NCBI GenBank assembly: GCA_028274465.1
Contig: CM051457.1
Span: 13,109,908-13,173,907, forward strand
From: Plantago ovata
Lineage: Eukaryota; Streptophyta; Magnoliopsida; Lamiales; Plantaginaceae
DNA: 64,000 nucleotides
Reading direction: 5' to 3'
Position numbers and translations under genes: made by a program. Numbering within the stretch: position 1 is the first letter of the stretch; the number at the start of each line of letters is the position of its first letter. The notes beneath the pieces were generated by a model. It was not told the DNA's origin. It saw only the letters and a list, made by a program, of their open reading frames with translations, and searched no databases. Below are positions 11,180-23,400 of this stretch, one piece after another.

Positions 11180-14100
11180 TCAAGAACCGTTGGAAGGTTG
11201 TTGGGGCACAGGAGGAGCACCAGTCGCTGCCATTTGAATCCCACGCCAAGTAGACCCTTCATTTGTAGTAGTTGAGCCTCCTTGAGTTGACCCACCACCT
11301 TGAGTCGACCCACCAAGCGCAGCCTTTAACCCTTGCTTTTTCTTCACCTTCTGTGCCCATCCAACAAGCCCAACTTGAATGTGCTCATCAAATATCGATT
11401 TCTTGAAATGTGTTCCCATCTTCATTTCCAGTACAACAGAAAGGCTTAGCCAAGGCCATTATATCAAAGTGACAAGCAAACAAAAAGAAGGAACAAAAGA
11501 AAGAAAGGTGGAGGGGACAACCCTATACCAAAAACCATTTCTTTCAAGAAAGCTTTTGGTCAACAAGAAGGGGATTTTGTTGGAGGGTTCCAGAAGACGG
11601 GTTTATTTTGTCATAAAACATACACACGAGAATTCACTGCAAGTTTGTACTTGTATGTAATTATCTTAAGAATATTAGCAGATTTACCTGTGTGACAAGG
11701 GCATAGAGTGGCAGTGTGCTGTAACTGCATAGTACCTGGATAAAAACTCTAAATCACGAAGCAAACTCTCATTAGGTAGGCTCAAAGAAAACAGTAGAAA
11801 AAGGAATAAGGTGAAAAGAGATTTACCCTATAACAAGTCTGGGAACAATATAACGGACTTTACCCATTATACACGAGTCAAAGCCATATTGTACCTGTAT
11901 GTGAAGACAGATCATTAGAGGTTTAACCGGCTGTTAATTGCCTTAGAGTAAGGTTGAGTGTTCTAGAAAACAACATACCCATATCCAAAAGAAGAATGCT
12001 ATTTCAAAAGCATTTTGGAAGAGAATAAAATGGATCAGGTAAAGAACAACTTTGGGTCGGCTGAACCAAAAGTGCTCATCGGAAGGCTGCACCACCAGGT
12101 CACCCTCAATAGCAATGTGTTTCTCAGCAACTTCATGAGCCAACTGGCTGATTACATGCTCTAGCTTCGTGCCAACAGCAATCAGAAGCTGCAAGATGAA
12201 TTACCAAATAGACATCAGTCAACAGAGTATTATTTTTTTCGAATAAAATGGACCAGACTCACAGCATTGCCAATGATAATGTTCAAATAGTGCAACAACA
12301 CAACAATAACAACTGAAACATCATCCGAATTACTTGTGTAGGTTACAAGAGCCAAAAAAAAAAAAAAAAATCACGTAAACGTCGAGAACAAGTGCTTCAT
12401 CTCCAAATACAACAAAGACCATTGTACGAGACAATTAAGGGCAACGCTTCATGAAACACAGTTGTAGATATTTGGTTATCAAAGGATACCTGTAAATCTT
12501 ATGCAATTTAATTTATTACCGTAGCGAAAAAGAATTTTAGAAGGGACCAAAAATGTCAAGTGGACTTAAATGCACATGTCATGAAGATTGATGACCAAAG
12601 GAGACTTGGTTGAAAGTTATAGACGTAAAGATGTGGAATCTACAAGACTCGATGCAGATTTGTTAATAGTTGTTACATGAAAGAAGCACATACTCCTGGT
12701 GTGACTCTATTCTATGGCTCATGACGTCTGTTCAAATTCATTTCATAAAGATTTCGTTGCGGGTATAGTCCTCCATGACGGGGAAAAAACAAACTTAATT
12801 GCCAACTACACAGAAGGCGAACTTGGCAATTCAGCGAAAAAGAAAAAGAAAAAAAATTGCATGTGGTTACAACATATGTAGTAGTACAACATAAAGCATG
12901 GATACTTACAAAAAAAGGAACAAACGCAATCCAAAAGTAGGTATGCCACCCTGCAAGTGAAAAAGACTTCATAGCATTAACAGATAGTCAATCAATCTTA
13001 AAAATAACTAAATTGTGAAAGCTGAGCAAGAATAAATGGCCGTGGATCAGTATTTGATACTATAGAAGTAACATTTAAACTCTTGATTGTCACATTGTTG
13101 CTGCAGTTTCAGAGTGTAAGATACTCTTTCAGCACACTGGACAAGTATAGATACATCTCTAACCGATTACATAAGTTGAGCTTGCTACCAAATTATAGCC
13201 CACATAAGTCTTATTATTTACAACAAACTGAAAATTTTACATTTAACTTGAGAGTTCACGAAACTTAATGTATAGAAAAAGTAATGCTATGCAGATATAA
13301 AAAACTATGTTTCCCATCAGACGAAAATAAAACAATTCATTATTCTACCGTGATACACACATAGAATTTCACATGTAGAGTTAAACAACAAAATGAATAA
13401 ATATTAACATCTGTCCAGAAAAGGTACTTGCTGAGTGGCATACCATTAATATTCAACAACAAGAAGATGATGACAAAGGCCCATAGATACCAACTGCAAG
13501 GGATAAAAACAACCTTAGCACCCAAAAGATGAAAAATGTCTATCACAAGCATGATACTAAAATGAACCGAAAATTCATTTTAGCACGGAGAGTGTCATTC
13601 AAAGACAAATTATTACCTTATGCCAACAACTTTCTTGAAGTCATCTTCCAGAGCACGAATCATGTACTTATGAAAATTAAACTTTGGGTTTCCTCTGCAA
13701 TGAGTCTGCAACAAGTACAAGATGTGTATGTTAGCCATACCCAGCTGAAAATTATGGAGTATGAAGAAATATATTTAAACTAAAGAATTAACCATTAGAG
13801 GAGTGGGATATATACATTTATGAAACCCAGTCGGAGTGCTACATAATCCGATTTGGTGACTGATCCATAGAATTGCTTGGCAAATGAATGCTGAGATTCA
13901 ATATAAAACTTCAAGTCAGCAATTCAGTAATGACACCGAGATAATACAGATAAAGTGCCAAAGCATTATGTCTTCCTCGGTTTTAACATGAAAAAGTTGC
14001 AAAGTTACAATGCAATGAAATGGACTATTATAGTAATAGAATTTAGGCTAGGAATGAAAATTATCAGCAGGCGCAGAGTACCATAACTTAGTCATCCAAT

Positions 14101-16274
14101 TCCAGAGCACAGAAACTACGAAATCAAGATTTCAGTCGTACAAATATTGAACTCACCAGCCAACTCAAAATGACAGAGAGCTTGCCCAATCCCAAAAACC
14201 GCTTCTTGATGAAATCATGTTGCTGAACATGGGTGATTTTAGGTTTCAGCACTGCAATTTATAATCCAATATTTAAAAAAGGAACATTTAGTTAAAAACA
14301 TTATAATATGACAAGGCCGTCCTCACATATTGAAAACAAAGATATCAATTAGTCCTAAAAATCTTGTTTCTTAAAGCGAGATTATTCATTTCCTGACATA
14401 AAGACTAAAATTCAGTCATCCCTATAGCATTATGACTTTAACCATTTCAGGTTGATATTTTATCAATATCCATAAAGTCATATAAACTAGTATCATGAGG
14501 TATGTTGAGTTAATACATACGCTTCTCTGTGTCGAAATTATCTTTTGCAATAGAGTCCTCCCAGTGCTTCCATTGCCGAATCTAAAAGAAACTCAATTAT
14601 TAGATAGGAAAGTATTAAGAACTAGATGTGTGTGCGTAATTAGAAATGGTAAGAAAACTAGTTACCTTTGCGCCTCCGAACACAACTGTGAGAACAGAAA
14701 ATGTCACATGGACAATAGCCAGAACAAAGATAAAGATGTGGAGATGATGCAACGCCTCGAGTGATAACAGTGGCACCTTATCCTGCAGCCAAAGAAATGA
14801 TATATTAGGACATAGTTTTGTATATTCACCATATTCAATAACAGAATATAACCACGACTGGTTTCTTGTAAGATTGACAGATTAAGTGGATCTTGGATTG
14901 TGTATGTAATGGTCAACTAAGTGCCTCAAAGTCTGGTGTTAAAAATGGCAGAAGAACCATCATTTTCTTCTTATATAAAAAGAATTGAAATAAAAGTTAA
15001 AAACATCACAGGAGAAATTTACACGAACTATTACTAGATAAACCAACATTCACATAAAATCAAAAGCACTTAAAACCTATCTATCTCTAGTATTCAGTTT
15101 ATCACTGTGACTCCTTAATGAAACTCATTCATCCAAATAAAGCGCAGATTAACAGTACATATTCATGTAGCAAGGTGTATGACAGTAGTTTTTATGGTGA
15201 CTGAAATATAAAGATATATTAGATACAAGCACAGACGAGCTACACGAAATAAAATGATCCAGGAAACTATACTAACACTAAAGCCAATAAAATTTAAGAG
15301 GACTTGTAAGACAACTAAACCAGGTCTACTAGACAACAGCAAGTGAAAGAGTTGCATAAACCAAGTAACCTTTGCAGCACAGAAACCAGTAGCAGAAGCT
15401 TCCTCTGCAAATAAGCGCCTCCGGTGATGTGCACTAGCATTGGGAGCAGAGTGGGATTCTTCTCCACCCGATTCGCTTGTCAGTTCACAAGGCAGAAGAT
15501 GTATCATGGCACTGGGGTGCACGCAAAGCCTTGTGATACGGGCTTGGAACACTGTCAACAAGAGGGATATAAATCCCAACAGCATCAACTCTTCTCACCG
15601 CCAATTATCAGCCACCAAATTCAACAAAAACAAATCAGTAACAGTTCAAATGTACATAAACACACCCCACCCAGAGGCTAATGCAGAGAGGGATAGCAAT
15701 ATCATACCTTCTTTAACTTTTTGTAGAGCTTCAAAGAGTGGCTTTTGATTTTTCTTCTTCAAATACTGCAAACCACATTTTCAGTCAGCAAAGATGATAC
15801 TACTACTACTATTACTCCACCTTTTAACATATAAACTCACATTCAGAGAAAAAGGGGATGAAACAAAAAGCAGCCTTTCTAGAACAAACAAATACAAAAA
15901 GAGTAAGAATCCCAAGACATTTTGTTCTGATTGTCACAAACAATACTTCAAAGCAATAATAATTAAATAAATAAAAGCTGCAAAATTTCTCAAGAAAGAG
16001 AATTTACCACATTTTGTTCTGATGATCAGAGTAAAGCCACTCTATGACTCTACTACTATATTATGTAAGTGTGAGTGTGAAACAGCATACTTTTTTGAAG
16101 ATTGGAAAAAAAGGAACAAAAAATAATAATAAAAAATGAAACCACCTTTCCGGTATAGTGAAGAAGCCGTTCTGCGAAGAGGGAGATGGCGACGATGACG
16201 GTGCAGACGCCGGCGACAACCCATGTCGGAGTGAACTCCAACGTCGTGCCTTCTTCACCTTCACCACCGCTCAT
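11180..16274 (-). CDS. MLO-like seven-transmembrane protein (clade II, MLO1-like)
   Basis: Plant-specific seven-helix plasma-membrane protein; MLO members act in calcium-linked signalling, and some clades act in powdery-mildew susceptibility or root and reproductive growth. Exons, read leftward: 16274-16146, 15765-15708, 15590-15370, 14782-14666, 14581-14521, 14251-about 14157, 13890-13816, 13705-13617, 13493-13444, 12950-12910, 12188-11979, 11894-11827, 11748-11688 and 11419-11180, about 504 aa. The N-terminus LEFTPTWVVAGVCTVIVAIS and the phrases MLLGFISLLLTV, LSLEALHHLHIFIFV, GTKLEHVISQLAHEVAEKH, SDEHFWFS and VLCSYSTLPLYALVTQ are diagnostic and closest in memory to Arabidopsis MLO1. The calmodulin-binding helix (VGLVGWAQKVKKKQGLKAA, about 441-459) is present. 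The tail after it is short and Gly/Ser/Thr-rich with a GGSTQGG repeat. The gene looks intact. Confidence 0.92.
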
Positions 16275-16660
16275 TTTTAATTTTAATTGAATTCAAGAAA
16301 TGTGAATTACAGAGGGAATGAAAGACAGAAAGAAAGAGAAATATCTAATCTATATGATATGATTTATGAAAAATTAGGACCAAACAAAGGAATGTGGAAG
16401 GGCAGAGGAAGAGATATATAGTTGGAGCCGGTGGTGGAACAGAAAAGAGAGTGACTGATGTTGAGAAGAAATGAAGATTCATAAATGAAACCATCAAACT
16501 AATTTAAGACCAGATAATTAATTAATTAATTAATTAATTAATAACATCTGCCGTGTTTCGTTTTAGATTTTCTTACTTTCAGGGTGAGTGTGTGACTCAC
16601 TAATAATAGTAAAATAGTGTACTAAACGCAAAATCTTATGCTAAATTATGGCTATGATAT
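16275..16660. promoter_or_regulatory. MLO 5' upstream region with (TTAA)n microsatellite
   Basis: This is the DNA just upstream of the MLO start codon. It contains a TTAA microsatellite at about 16514-16543. No specific promoter element can be claimed. Confidence 0.4.
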
Positions 16661-16935
16661 AATCCCTCTATCTACGAACAAGATTCCGTTTCATTTCATC
16701 AATTTTTGGTCTCAAAAAAATAAATTCATCAATTTTTTAAACATCTGATTTAATCTCATATAATTTTTAAAATGTACCAAAAATAACTAATGAATTTATA
16801 TTATAAAAGTCTTAATTATTACTACTTTTATAGTTTCGTTGATTATTTTTCGGTGCAATTTACAAATAATATGAGTTCAAATTGAATTTCGAAAAAGTTA
16901 ATGAAATGAAAACCTTATCGTAGAGGGTGGTAGTA
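16661..16935. mobile_element. Stowaway-like MITE (diverged)
   Basis: The left end begins CCCTCTATCTACGA and continues through TTCATTTCATCAA; the right end carries the inverted counterpart (TTAATGAAATGAAAA, then TCGTAGAGGG). The imperfect terminal inverted repeats are about 45 bp around an AT-rich core, with TA-rich flanks. This fits a Tc1/mariner-type non-autonomous element of about 275 bp. The divergence of the arms suggests an old insertion. Confidence 0.65.
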
Positions 16936-17575
16936 TATCTTCGGTATAATTTTTAAATATACAATCTTATTTATTCGTATGGAATTTAACTACAACTTTT
17001 AGTTATTAATTAAAAGTAAGTAAAAAGAAAAGTGTGTGTGTGTGTCATGAGTCTCATGACTATTATGGCATGATTAACGCGGGGAAGACAGCGATTTGGT
17101 GGAATATAGCTAGCGAGTTGTGATTTGGCATTGGCATCTCACTGTTGTCACTTTTGGCACTATTACTTACTTGAATGTTTTGTTTTGTTTTGTATAGATA
17201 ATAGACTATATAGTCCGGGTGTGATATTGTTTATTGTTTAACGTGTGTTCGGTACTAATCTCGTTGTTGCTTTCTATGCATTTGAAGTTTCTACGCACTA
17301 CTAGGGTCACTATAGACTGGAATATTAAAAGGTTTGACTAGTACGCATTTTATATCGGTTAAAAAGTACATATAATTTTAAACCAAATTGAATTGATATA
17401 AGATTTTTCAGATAGTAGTTTTAAAAGTAAATTTACCGATAATATAGGTAAGTGAGTCATGTGTAGGTTAGTCATAAATAAACTATACGGTTTGAGAGAG
17501 TTGAATTTTTATTGAGTAGTTGTGTGATCGTTATGGTTTGTGTGTATTAATAATAGTAATGATAAAGTTCAATAA
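16936..17575. other. Intergenic, no gene seen
   Basis: AT-rich DNA with a short GT run near 17033-17045. No conserved open frame and no clear element. Confidence 0.5.
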
Positions 17576-17753
17576 GTCTTTGTTCTTTTCGTCTGAACAA
17601 AACAGAACGGAACTAAATGGATCTGAATTGAAGTGAATTTATTTGTAGTACAAAATACTATTAAGCAAATTTGAACTGAATTGAACTGAACTTAATGCAT
17701 CTGAACTGAACTAAAGTTAAAATAATCAATTTTCATACGAAAAGAACAGAGCC
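17576..17753. mobile_element. Small MITE with TAA flanks (PIF/Harbinger-like), GAACTGAACT-rich
   Basis: About 178 bp. The left end GTCTTTGTTCTTTTCGT is mirrored on the right by ACGAAAAGAACAGAGCC, giving inverted repeats of about 24 bp. Both sides are flanked by TAA, the 3-bp target duplication usual for PIF/Harbinger elements. The core is a degenerate run of CTGAACTGAA. There is no transposase, so it is non-autonomous. Confidence 0.65.
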
Positions 17754-18589
17754 TAATAAAGCAATTGAGTTTAGTGAGTGATTGCAAATACTAACAAAAA
17801 TAATTTTGTACTTTTGGAGTAGAGAAGTTGAAATTCATGTATTTGATTTATTTGATTTGTCAACTTCTTCTGTAGCTTTTCCTAAAAAAAAAGTATGTAA
17901 CCGTCAAAAGTTGAGAGTCATCTTGATGCTTTTGGTTTCCAAAAGCACCCAATAATTTTATTATTAACAAAATTGCAAACACCCATGACTTTTGCCTAAA
18001 TTCAATTTTATTCGACTTCCAGCAAAAGTAAATTAAAATCAGATTTCAAAATCATTTGCAAACACTAACTTAATGTACTACCCCTGCTTTTTTTAGAATT
18101 TTTTTATATATATATTAATTTTTGTCCGATTCAAGAAATAATTTTTTTTTCAAGATTTATCTCATAGGTGGTTCTACCACTAAAATTTAACAACACACGA
18201 TTTATAAAACCTACTCTATTTTCAAACCTAAAAGTAAAAAACTCAAAGAAAAAGAAAATATGCATGGAAAAAGTATGAAATTGATTGGAAAATGTCGGAT
18301 CATTTGATTAAAAAGAAGAATAATATATTTCTATTCAATCTCCACCGGAAGCGAAGTTTTGAAATTTATGCCTTTTGAATTGAGTATGTTGCAACTTATT
18401 GCGGTTTATTTTAATTTACGTTATTTGCAGGCTATATGACATTGGCATGTTAGGTTTACTATGTGCGCTCACTCAAATATGATAAAAAGTGTGGTCCAAA
18501 GTTAAATTGAGTGGAAAATAGTATAGGTATTAGGTACGTGAGCACCACCACTTAGTCTCATTTGCTTCCATACTTTACCATTAGAATAC
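17754..18589. other. Intergenic, no gene seen
   Basis: AT-rich DNA with several homopolymer runs and TA-rich tracts near 18100. No coding sequence or clear element. Confidence 0.5.
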
Positions 18590-18882
18590 TACCACAATTT
18601 TTTTTTACATATTAGTCTCATTAGTTGTAGTACCCGGGTACTTGAATTTTAGTACCCTGCTAGTTATAGTACCTTAGTAGTTGTATTTAAGTACCCAACA
18701 CTTATTATCCCCTAATTTTGATACCGGGTACTTAAATATTAGTACCCAACACTTAGTATCTCATTTATTTTAGTACCCGGTACTTGTATTTTAGTACCCG
18801 GGTACTTTTGGTTTTACCAATGAATCTAAAAATGAGACCAAATGGTAATTAATGAGACTGAATTGTAAAATAATTTGTGGTG
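18590..18882. mobile_element. Fold-back element with internal AGTACCCGGGTACT palindromes
   Basis: The outer arms read ACCACAATTT...TTAGTCTCATTA on the left and TAATGAGACTGAATTGT...AAATTTGTGGT-like sequence on the right. They form an imperfect inverted repeat of about 32 bp. Between them lie about ten copies of AGTACCC or GGGTACT, several fused into the perfect palindrome AGTACCCGGGTACT, spaced by short AT spacers with ACTTA or TATTTTAGTA. No coding capacity. The class of element is unknown to me. Confidence 0.55.
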
Positions 18883-19374
18883 TGATTCATTTGGTAATTG
18901 GGTCCAAATTATTTGACTATTTGGTAAAAACCCCTATCAGGTACTATACTATATATTAATACCAAGTCGATACCGTTAAAATTTTGCGGTGATTACTTAA
19001 CTAGAAAGTAGAGGGATGGTCAATGTCTTAACTTGTTAGTAATGTGAAAGGGGGACTTCCACAGTTTTACGACTTTTTACTTCTCATGGGAACCGCTTAT
19101 TTGTGGAACTTTCATTGGTCCGGTCGATGAATACACGGTGATCATCAAGGATTCAAGATCAACTTAAGTTGAAACTTTTGCTTAGATCTTAAAAAGAGCA
19201 GAGTCTAAGTGCCAGACCTACTTTTGAATTGAACCCTACAAGCTGGAGCAAATGGCAAGTTTATCTTCTGATGAGAGCTATCACTTCTCAATTTGAGCAA
19301 AAAATAAATAAAATTAATATTGGGTTAAAATACGAACTACTCCTTGTCCTTATGCATCTTTTTTTTTTTATTCA
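18883..19374. other. Intergenic, no gene seen
   Basis: AT-rich DNA without coding sequence. Part of it could belong to the fossil element to its right, but I cannot place that element's left end. Confidence 0.4.
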
Positions 19375-19520
19375 GAAATCTAACTAGAAGAACTTCCGAA
19401 TTAAGCATGTTTGACTCTGGAACAATTATATAGAATATGTGACCTACTGGGAAGTGACCTCGGAGCGCAGTCCAGGAGTAACTGCGTCGGCCAATTAGTG
19501 GCAGGCGTGTTACACCCTAT
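19375..19520 (+). mobile_element. Fossil with a 5S rRNA-like internal promoter, probably a Cassandra-type LTR
   Basis: The stretch holds a diverged copy of the 3' half of plant 5S rRNA: AGAACTTCCGAATTAAGC (A-box side), then GTGACCTACTGGGAAGTG (C-box side), at the spacing seen in real 5S. Cassandra terminal-repeat retrotransposons in miniature carry exactly such a 5S segment in their LTRs, and sequence ending GTTACA follows at about 19509-19514. It is broken and old, with no internal region visible. A dispersed 5S pseudogene or a 5S-derived SINE is the alternative. Confidence 0.55.
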
Positions 19521-19639
19521 GTTCCACTCTAGATTATCTATTTTTACATTTTTTGGTCAACATCTTTCAACTTTAACTATAAATTACCCTTAAACTATAA
19601 TAACATCAAAATTTAACAAAATTATATTACGAAAATGTA

Positions 19640-19860
19640 GAGAATATTCGTAATTTGATCCCGGAGTTGATTGGAGTTTTCAACTTAATGACTTAGTAGC
19701 ATCAAAAATCGAGAATATTCGTAATTTGATCGAGAACTTACTTGAATCACTTAAAAGTTTCGTTTTGAGGATATTCACAACTTTATCGAGAATATTTACA
19801 GTTTGATTAAAAACTTGACAGTTTAAGTTTGAAGGTCATTCACAACTTTATCCTAGAAAT
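19640..19860. repeat. Degenerate tandem repeat, about 70 bp
   Basis: The phrase GAGAATATTCGTAATTTGATC occurs at about 19641 and 19711. Looser copies follow at about 19757 and 19788 with TATTCACAACTTTATC. Old local duplication, no coding role seen. Confidence 0.6.
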
Positions 19861-20434
19861 TATTACTACCATCTCAACAAGTTCATATCGTTTTGTAATA
19901 ATTGGATTGCTTCTTGTCCCACAAATTTTGTTTTTATCTTTGTGAAATTTACAAAAACACCTTTTGGGTTTGTGGGGAAATTATTACACATAAAGTTACC
20001 TTCCATTAAAAGTACAACATTTGGACCGCCATAAAATATAGAAAACGATTGATTTGTCAGCGGGTGAAAACTAACAAAATTTCTTTCTTTTTTTTTTCTT
20101 TTTCTGGTGACTTTAAATCTTCATTCAGACCTTGAAATGTGTATAATCATTGACTTGGCTTGAACCACACATAAATTGATCTTATTTGTACTTGTACATG
20201 ACGAGTTTCATAATAACACGGGAATTCTCACATAAACAACATTAAAACGTCATTACCTATTACATCAATGGAGTTGCATGAACGTAGCGTTATAGTCACA
20301 TTCCTGCTTCTAAATATGGTCAGGCAGGGGACAAGTGATTGTTTCTATTTCTAACTATGAATACAGTCGTGGAGAAAAATCTGCCCAACAGCGAAACAAA
20401 CACAGACGCACCATTGCAGGAACAAGATGTCACA
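19861..20434. other. Intergenic and GLYR1 3' region
   Basis: No coding sequence. The right part should be the 3' UTR of the minus-strand reductase gene. A poly-T/CT tract is present near 20080-20105. Confidence 0.5.
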
Positions 20435-23400
20435 TTACGATGAGTTTTTCGTGGCCTTAACAGTCTCATAGACAGCTGAAAAGTCAAGGTCGCCCAATCC
20501 CATGCTTCTGGCTTTCTTAAATGCCTAGTCACAGGTCAAACGAAATGTTAATACATCAATTAAGTCTCTTCATGCAAGTGGAGGTGATTCAATGCTTCAT
20601 GCATAGTTGGTTGAGATGTTGAAATGCAGGAGAAGATGCTACATGCTACTAGTAATGACATGACAGGAAATTTGATGGATGTCTGAAACTGTTTTCCTAA
20701 GTACAAAAAACTGAACTGAGTAATGCTTAAAACTGCAGATTGAGAGATGTAAATCATCTCGAACAAATATTCTCAAACTCAGGGAAATAGACAATGTTTT
20801 TCTCATGCATGTAACATTTGTGTAAGTTGTAAAAATAATTTGTAGTAAGATAGATTTCTACTGTATTTGTAAAAATGACCGAATGCAGGTAATAGTAAGA
20901 ATTCAATTTTAAAATAATTAGTACTACAAGTTTCACAACTATTACAAGTATAAGCAATGTGCAGCTCTGTCTCGTTGCTCCTGAGTTATGTTCAACTTCT
21001 ACTTGCTTTTAGAGAAGTGAAGTCTGAAAACACTCCAAAAGTACTTTTAAAGAACCAATGGATCGCTTGTATAAAGCTTGCGAAAACAATCCCAATAATC
21101 TATATGCAATCTTTCCAAGATAGTTTTCCCCATTTATGTTCAAAACAAAAAACCAGCATTCAATTGTAAAAAATCAGTGCTAAGATGTTTTACTATTCTT
21201 ACAGTAATAATTATGATCTGAAGTACCTCATTAGCAGCGGCTGCAACTGGCATTGGCACTGAATTTTCATCACCAAGTGCGAGAGCCAATCTCATGTCTT
21301 TCTGTTGGTGTTTCAGAGGGAAGGCAGGGGGATAATTAGTTTGGATCATGGAAGGTCCCTTCATCTTGAACATAGGGTTTGCAATCGCGCCAAGATCCTA
21401 ACGAAAAAGAAATATGTTGACTTTCAGCGGTCAGTAGACAGACACCACAGAAGTATAACAACTTGTTACCTAAATTGGAAAGTTTCCCAAAGGTTTAGAA
21501 GTCATCTTACCAGTACATCAAGAAGTGTATGAGGGTCCAAACCACTACTGTCTGCCAGCACTAGTCCTTCTGAGAATGCATTCATCATACTGCAATGAAA
21601 AAATACTACAGTAAGGACATCGGCTATATTACAAATATTTGGTTAACTGTGTGATCACTGATCCATAAACGACTAGCAAACAGGAAACCATAGAGGGTGC
21701 ATTTCTAAATGAAAAAACATTTCAATTATTTATTTTGTTTTGCTTTGCTTTTTTTTTTTTTTTTTTGTTGCAACATATGCTAAATAAGTTGTGGAAATTA
21801 TAGATTCACTCAAATCAGACATAAGATGACAGGCTCATGCTTTAAAACTATTAATAAGTGATTAGCTTTCTAAAGGTAGTGATGAAAATATGAGAATGAG
21901 CTGAACAATCCCTTTATGGTTAATGCAAAGTAACTAATGCAAGTAAATGAGTAATACGTTTAAGCAAGTATAGGATTACTTCACAGTTCATAATTACCTG
22001 CCCATAACCATGTTGACAACAAGTTTCATCTTAGCTCCATTTCCAACTTGCCCCAGGTAAAATGATTTTTTCCCCAATACGTCAAAAGCAGGCACTGCTG
22101 CATCGTATAGTGTCTGCAGTTACAAAACATTTAGTAAATCTAAAATCGTATTATTATCTATCGTGAACACCAATTGCATGAAGCACCGATTAATTCTTCT
22201 TTTTTAAACATATTTTTTTCAAAAGTAGAAATTTCCGAGGTAACTTGGATCACTCACCAAGTCTTAAGATATACATTAATAATGTTGAAACGTCTCAATG
22301 GCAGGGATTTAATCCTAGAACTAAAGAATAACATGACACTTCATCCTCTTAACTAGGCTTAAGGAGACAAAGGACCAAACTACAGAGCTGGAGGGCTTCA
22401 TGAAGGCACCAGTTAATAGACGTATCAGCAAACTCCACTTTCTAATTGTCTTGACAGGGAAGCTAAACAAGGTCTTAGAAAAATTTAACCTACGAGTTAT
22501 TTCTCTTGGGAAAAAGATTAATTCATGTGAATTTGCTGTCTAGCAATGTTATGAGATTGTATAAGGAAATGGGAAAGGCATATTCTGACCAGAGCTTTAC
22601 CTTTTCTCCAGCTGCAAGAATAACTAATTGACCATCCTCAGCAGGCTTTTTGCTACCTGAGACTGGAGCTTCAACAAAATGACCACCCTTTGATGTAATA
22701 GCCTGTAGCCATTGAAAAACATAAGTTCCCAACCTTTTCCTTTCTTATCTCTTTGATGCAACTATGTACAAGAATTGTACATTTAGAAATATCGTATTTC
22801 TAAATTTCCAAATAAAGGTAGAAAGGATCTACAAATATGGCTTGTTGCTTCAGGAATACAATACGATATGATATGATATATTGATATTATCATTAAATAG
22901 GAATGCTCAGCACCTCTATTACAGAACATCAGTCATTTTCCTTTCGGACTTCAAATCACAAATAGTCCATCATAAGCAGCAATATTTTGAGCATAAGATA
23001 TTTTTTAGAACAAAGGTGTTTATTGAATAAATCACAATTTTGTAAACACACTAAACAAACATAACAGTACGGGAAGGTAAACAAAACATCACTAGAGGCA
23101 GGGAATTTGAACCTCGCTGATTTTGGAAGACGTCTCTGCATCTACAGTTGACATGTCGATGTAGCCTTTTCCAGCAGAAATTTCCTCCAGAACACCATCT
23201 TTGCCAAAAACAACCTAATTAACGAAAATACATGCACGCCCTTGTCTCAGATACTCTGTATAAAGATGTCAACAATCTAAAACTGAAGAGCAGTATTGAC
23301 TAACCGATAGAGCTGCAGCAGGATCAGATAACATTGCAATGGTGTACTTGCATTTCTTGATTACAGCCGCAGGAGATTCTCCTATAGTGGCTCCATGCTC

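Noticed and set aside
15424-15748. Plus-strand frames opposite MLO exons 2 and 3
   Set aside because: Antisense shadows of the MLO coding sequence.
19375-19520. A working 5S rRNA gene
   Set aside because: Too diverged from plant 5S, 5' half not recognisable, and single rather than in an array.
19411-19593. 60-codon frame over the 5S-like fossil
   Set aside because: Overlaps the 5S-like segment and has no protein resemblance.
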